From contig DASRJH010000104.1 of the NCBI GenBank assembly GCA_035649575.1, forward strand, positions 1 to 21,888: 21,888 nt of DNA. Direction: 5' to 3'. This document shows, piece after piece, positions 21,437 to 21,888 of the stretch (positions are counted from its first letter, which is position 1; each line of letters opens with the position of its first letter). The position numbers were made by a program, and so were the translations under genes. Origin of the DNA: DASVAL01 sp035649575. GTDB lineage: Bacteria; Planctomycetota; UBA1135; UBA2386. The notes under the pieces were generated by a model. It was not told where the DNA came from. It saw only the letters and a list, made by a program, of their open reading frames with translations, and ran no database searches.

Positions 21437-21862
21437 GGGATCCTCCGAGGAGGTCAGGAGTGATGTTGGAACGAAGTCGGGATGACTCCGGCGGCGCCGT
21501 TCCGATCGCTGCCGGAGGGGTTTGCGGGTCGCCCCGCGACGGTGCTTGGAATGTCGAAGTGATGTGGAGGTCGAGGTGAGTCGCCGGTGCCGCGCGCCGT
21601 GCCGTCCTGGCTCGCCACGGACCGCACGTTCCGCCGCAGGCCGGTGCTTGGCCGACGCTTGCCGCGCTGCCCTGGTCGCAGGCGCCACAGGCAGGTGAGA
21701 AAGCGTCATTGCCGCGCTGGACACAGCGGCGCAGACGTGCAGTGCAGAGTGGAGAGGAACAGTGCCAACCCGGTCAGTGCGGTTGGCCGACGGCAAAGGC
21801 GCGCGACACCGGCTATCACGCGTTGGTTGCTCCCAAGGAAGGAGCGACGTGCTTCTAGGCAC
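21437..21862. other. 426-nt region without a recognised gene
   Basis: Between the SPFH start and the tRNA. The frames that cross it have no recognisable content. It must hold the promoter of the SPFH gene. Two small inverted repeats lie at its right end: GCTCC/GGAGC around 21831-21846 and CGTGC/GCACG around 21848-21863, next to the tRNA 3' end. They have short stems and no U-run, so they are weak terminator candidates for the leftward tRNA transcript. Confidence 0.5.
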
Positions 21863-21888
21863 GGGTCGAAGCGGGATTCGAACCCGCT
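21863..21888 (-). tRNA. tRNA 3' end (partial, 5' part outside the window)
   Basis: Reading leftwards, GCGGG-TTCGAAT-CCCGC is a textbook T-arm (stem of five, loop starting TTCGA), followed by TTCGACC for the 3' acceptor strand and C at the discriminator position. CCA is not encoded. The anticodon lies beyond the window edge. C73 is a hallmark of bacterial tRNA-His, so that identity is possible but not shown. Confidence 0.72.

Overview
This is a high-G+C window (roughly two thirds G+C by eye) from a Gram-negative-type bacterium. It is densely coding, with ATGA/GTGA/TGATG start-stop overlaps and exported proteins. A DUF3450-ExbB-ExbD-TonB-TPR operon shows an outer membrane with TonB-energised uptake. 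Tandem Uma2 (DUF820) genes and the general style suggest a high-GC Planctomycetota or a neighbouring phylum, but no marker gene in the window fixes this, so the taxonomic guess is low-confidence. I see no prophage, insertion sequence or CRISPR array.

Layout. (1) 2-790 (+): the C-terminal end of a Lon protease. (2) 771-4361 (-): a co-directional set reading leftwards: a small two-helix membrane protein, a fatty acid desaturase, a YheT-like alpha/beta hydrolase, and, after a 106-nt gap, a MoaD/ThiS-like beta-grasp protein tightly coupled to a six-Asp-box BNR propeller protein. (3) 4629-8100 (+): a divergent four-gene operon with a double-hotdog acyl thioesterase, two GNAT-like acyltransferases and a DUF6125/ATC-hydrolase-like protein. 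The last gene is antisense to the over-long 3' part of a YjbR gene. (4) 8674-9693 (+): a secreted esterase-like hydrolase. (5) 9704-11651 (-): three tandem Uma2 genes, each of exactly 187 codons, with a conserved hairpin leader and a relic of a further unit, downstream of an endonuclease III gene (11654-12307). (6) 12429-17351 (+): the TonB-energisation operon, followed by a frameshifted TPR/PDZ remnant (17412-17808). (7) 17898-21436 (-): an SDR oxidoreductase, a membrane-anchored mono-haem protein, and a slipin-like SPFH protein with three N-terminal repeats. (8) The 3' end of a tRNA on the minus strand at the right edge.

How the parts may fit together. The two divergent clusters around 4.4-4.6 kb combine desaturase, acyl thioesterase, hydrolase and acyltransferase functions. 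Together they look like a small lipid or acyl-amide pathway, which is an inference. The DUF3450 operon is a complete inner-membrane energiser for a TonB-dependent receptor encoded elsewhere, unusual in having only one, long, ExbB. The most novel-looking items are the MoaD-like/BNR pair, the Uma2 array with its mosaic divergence and structured leaders, the acyl operon, and the frameshifted PDZ gene.
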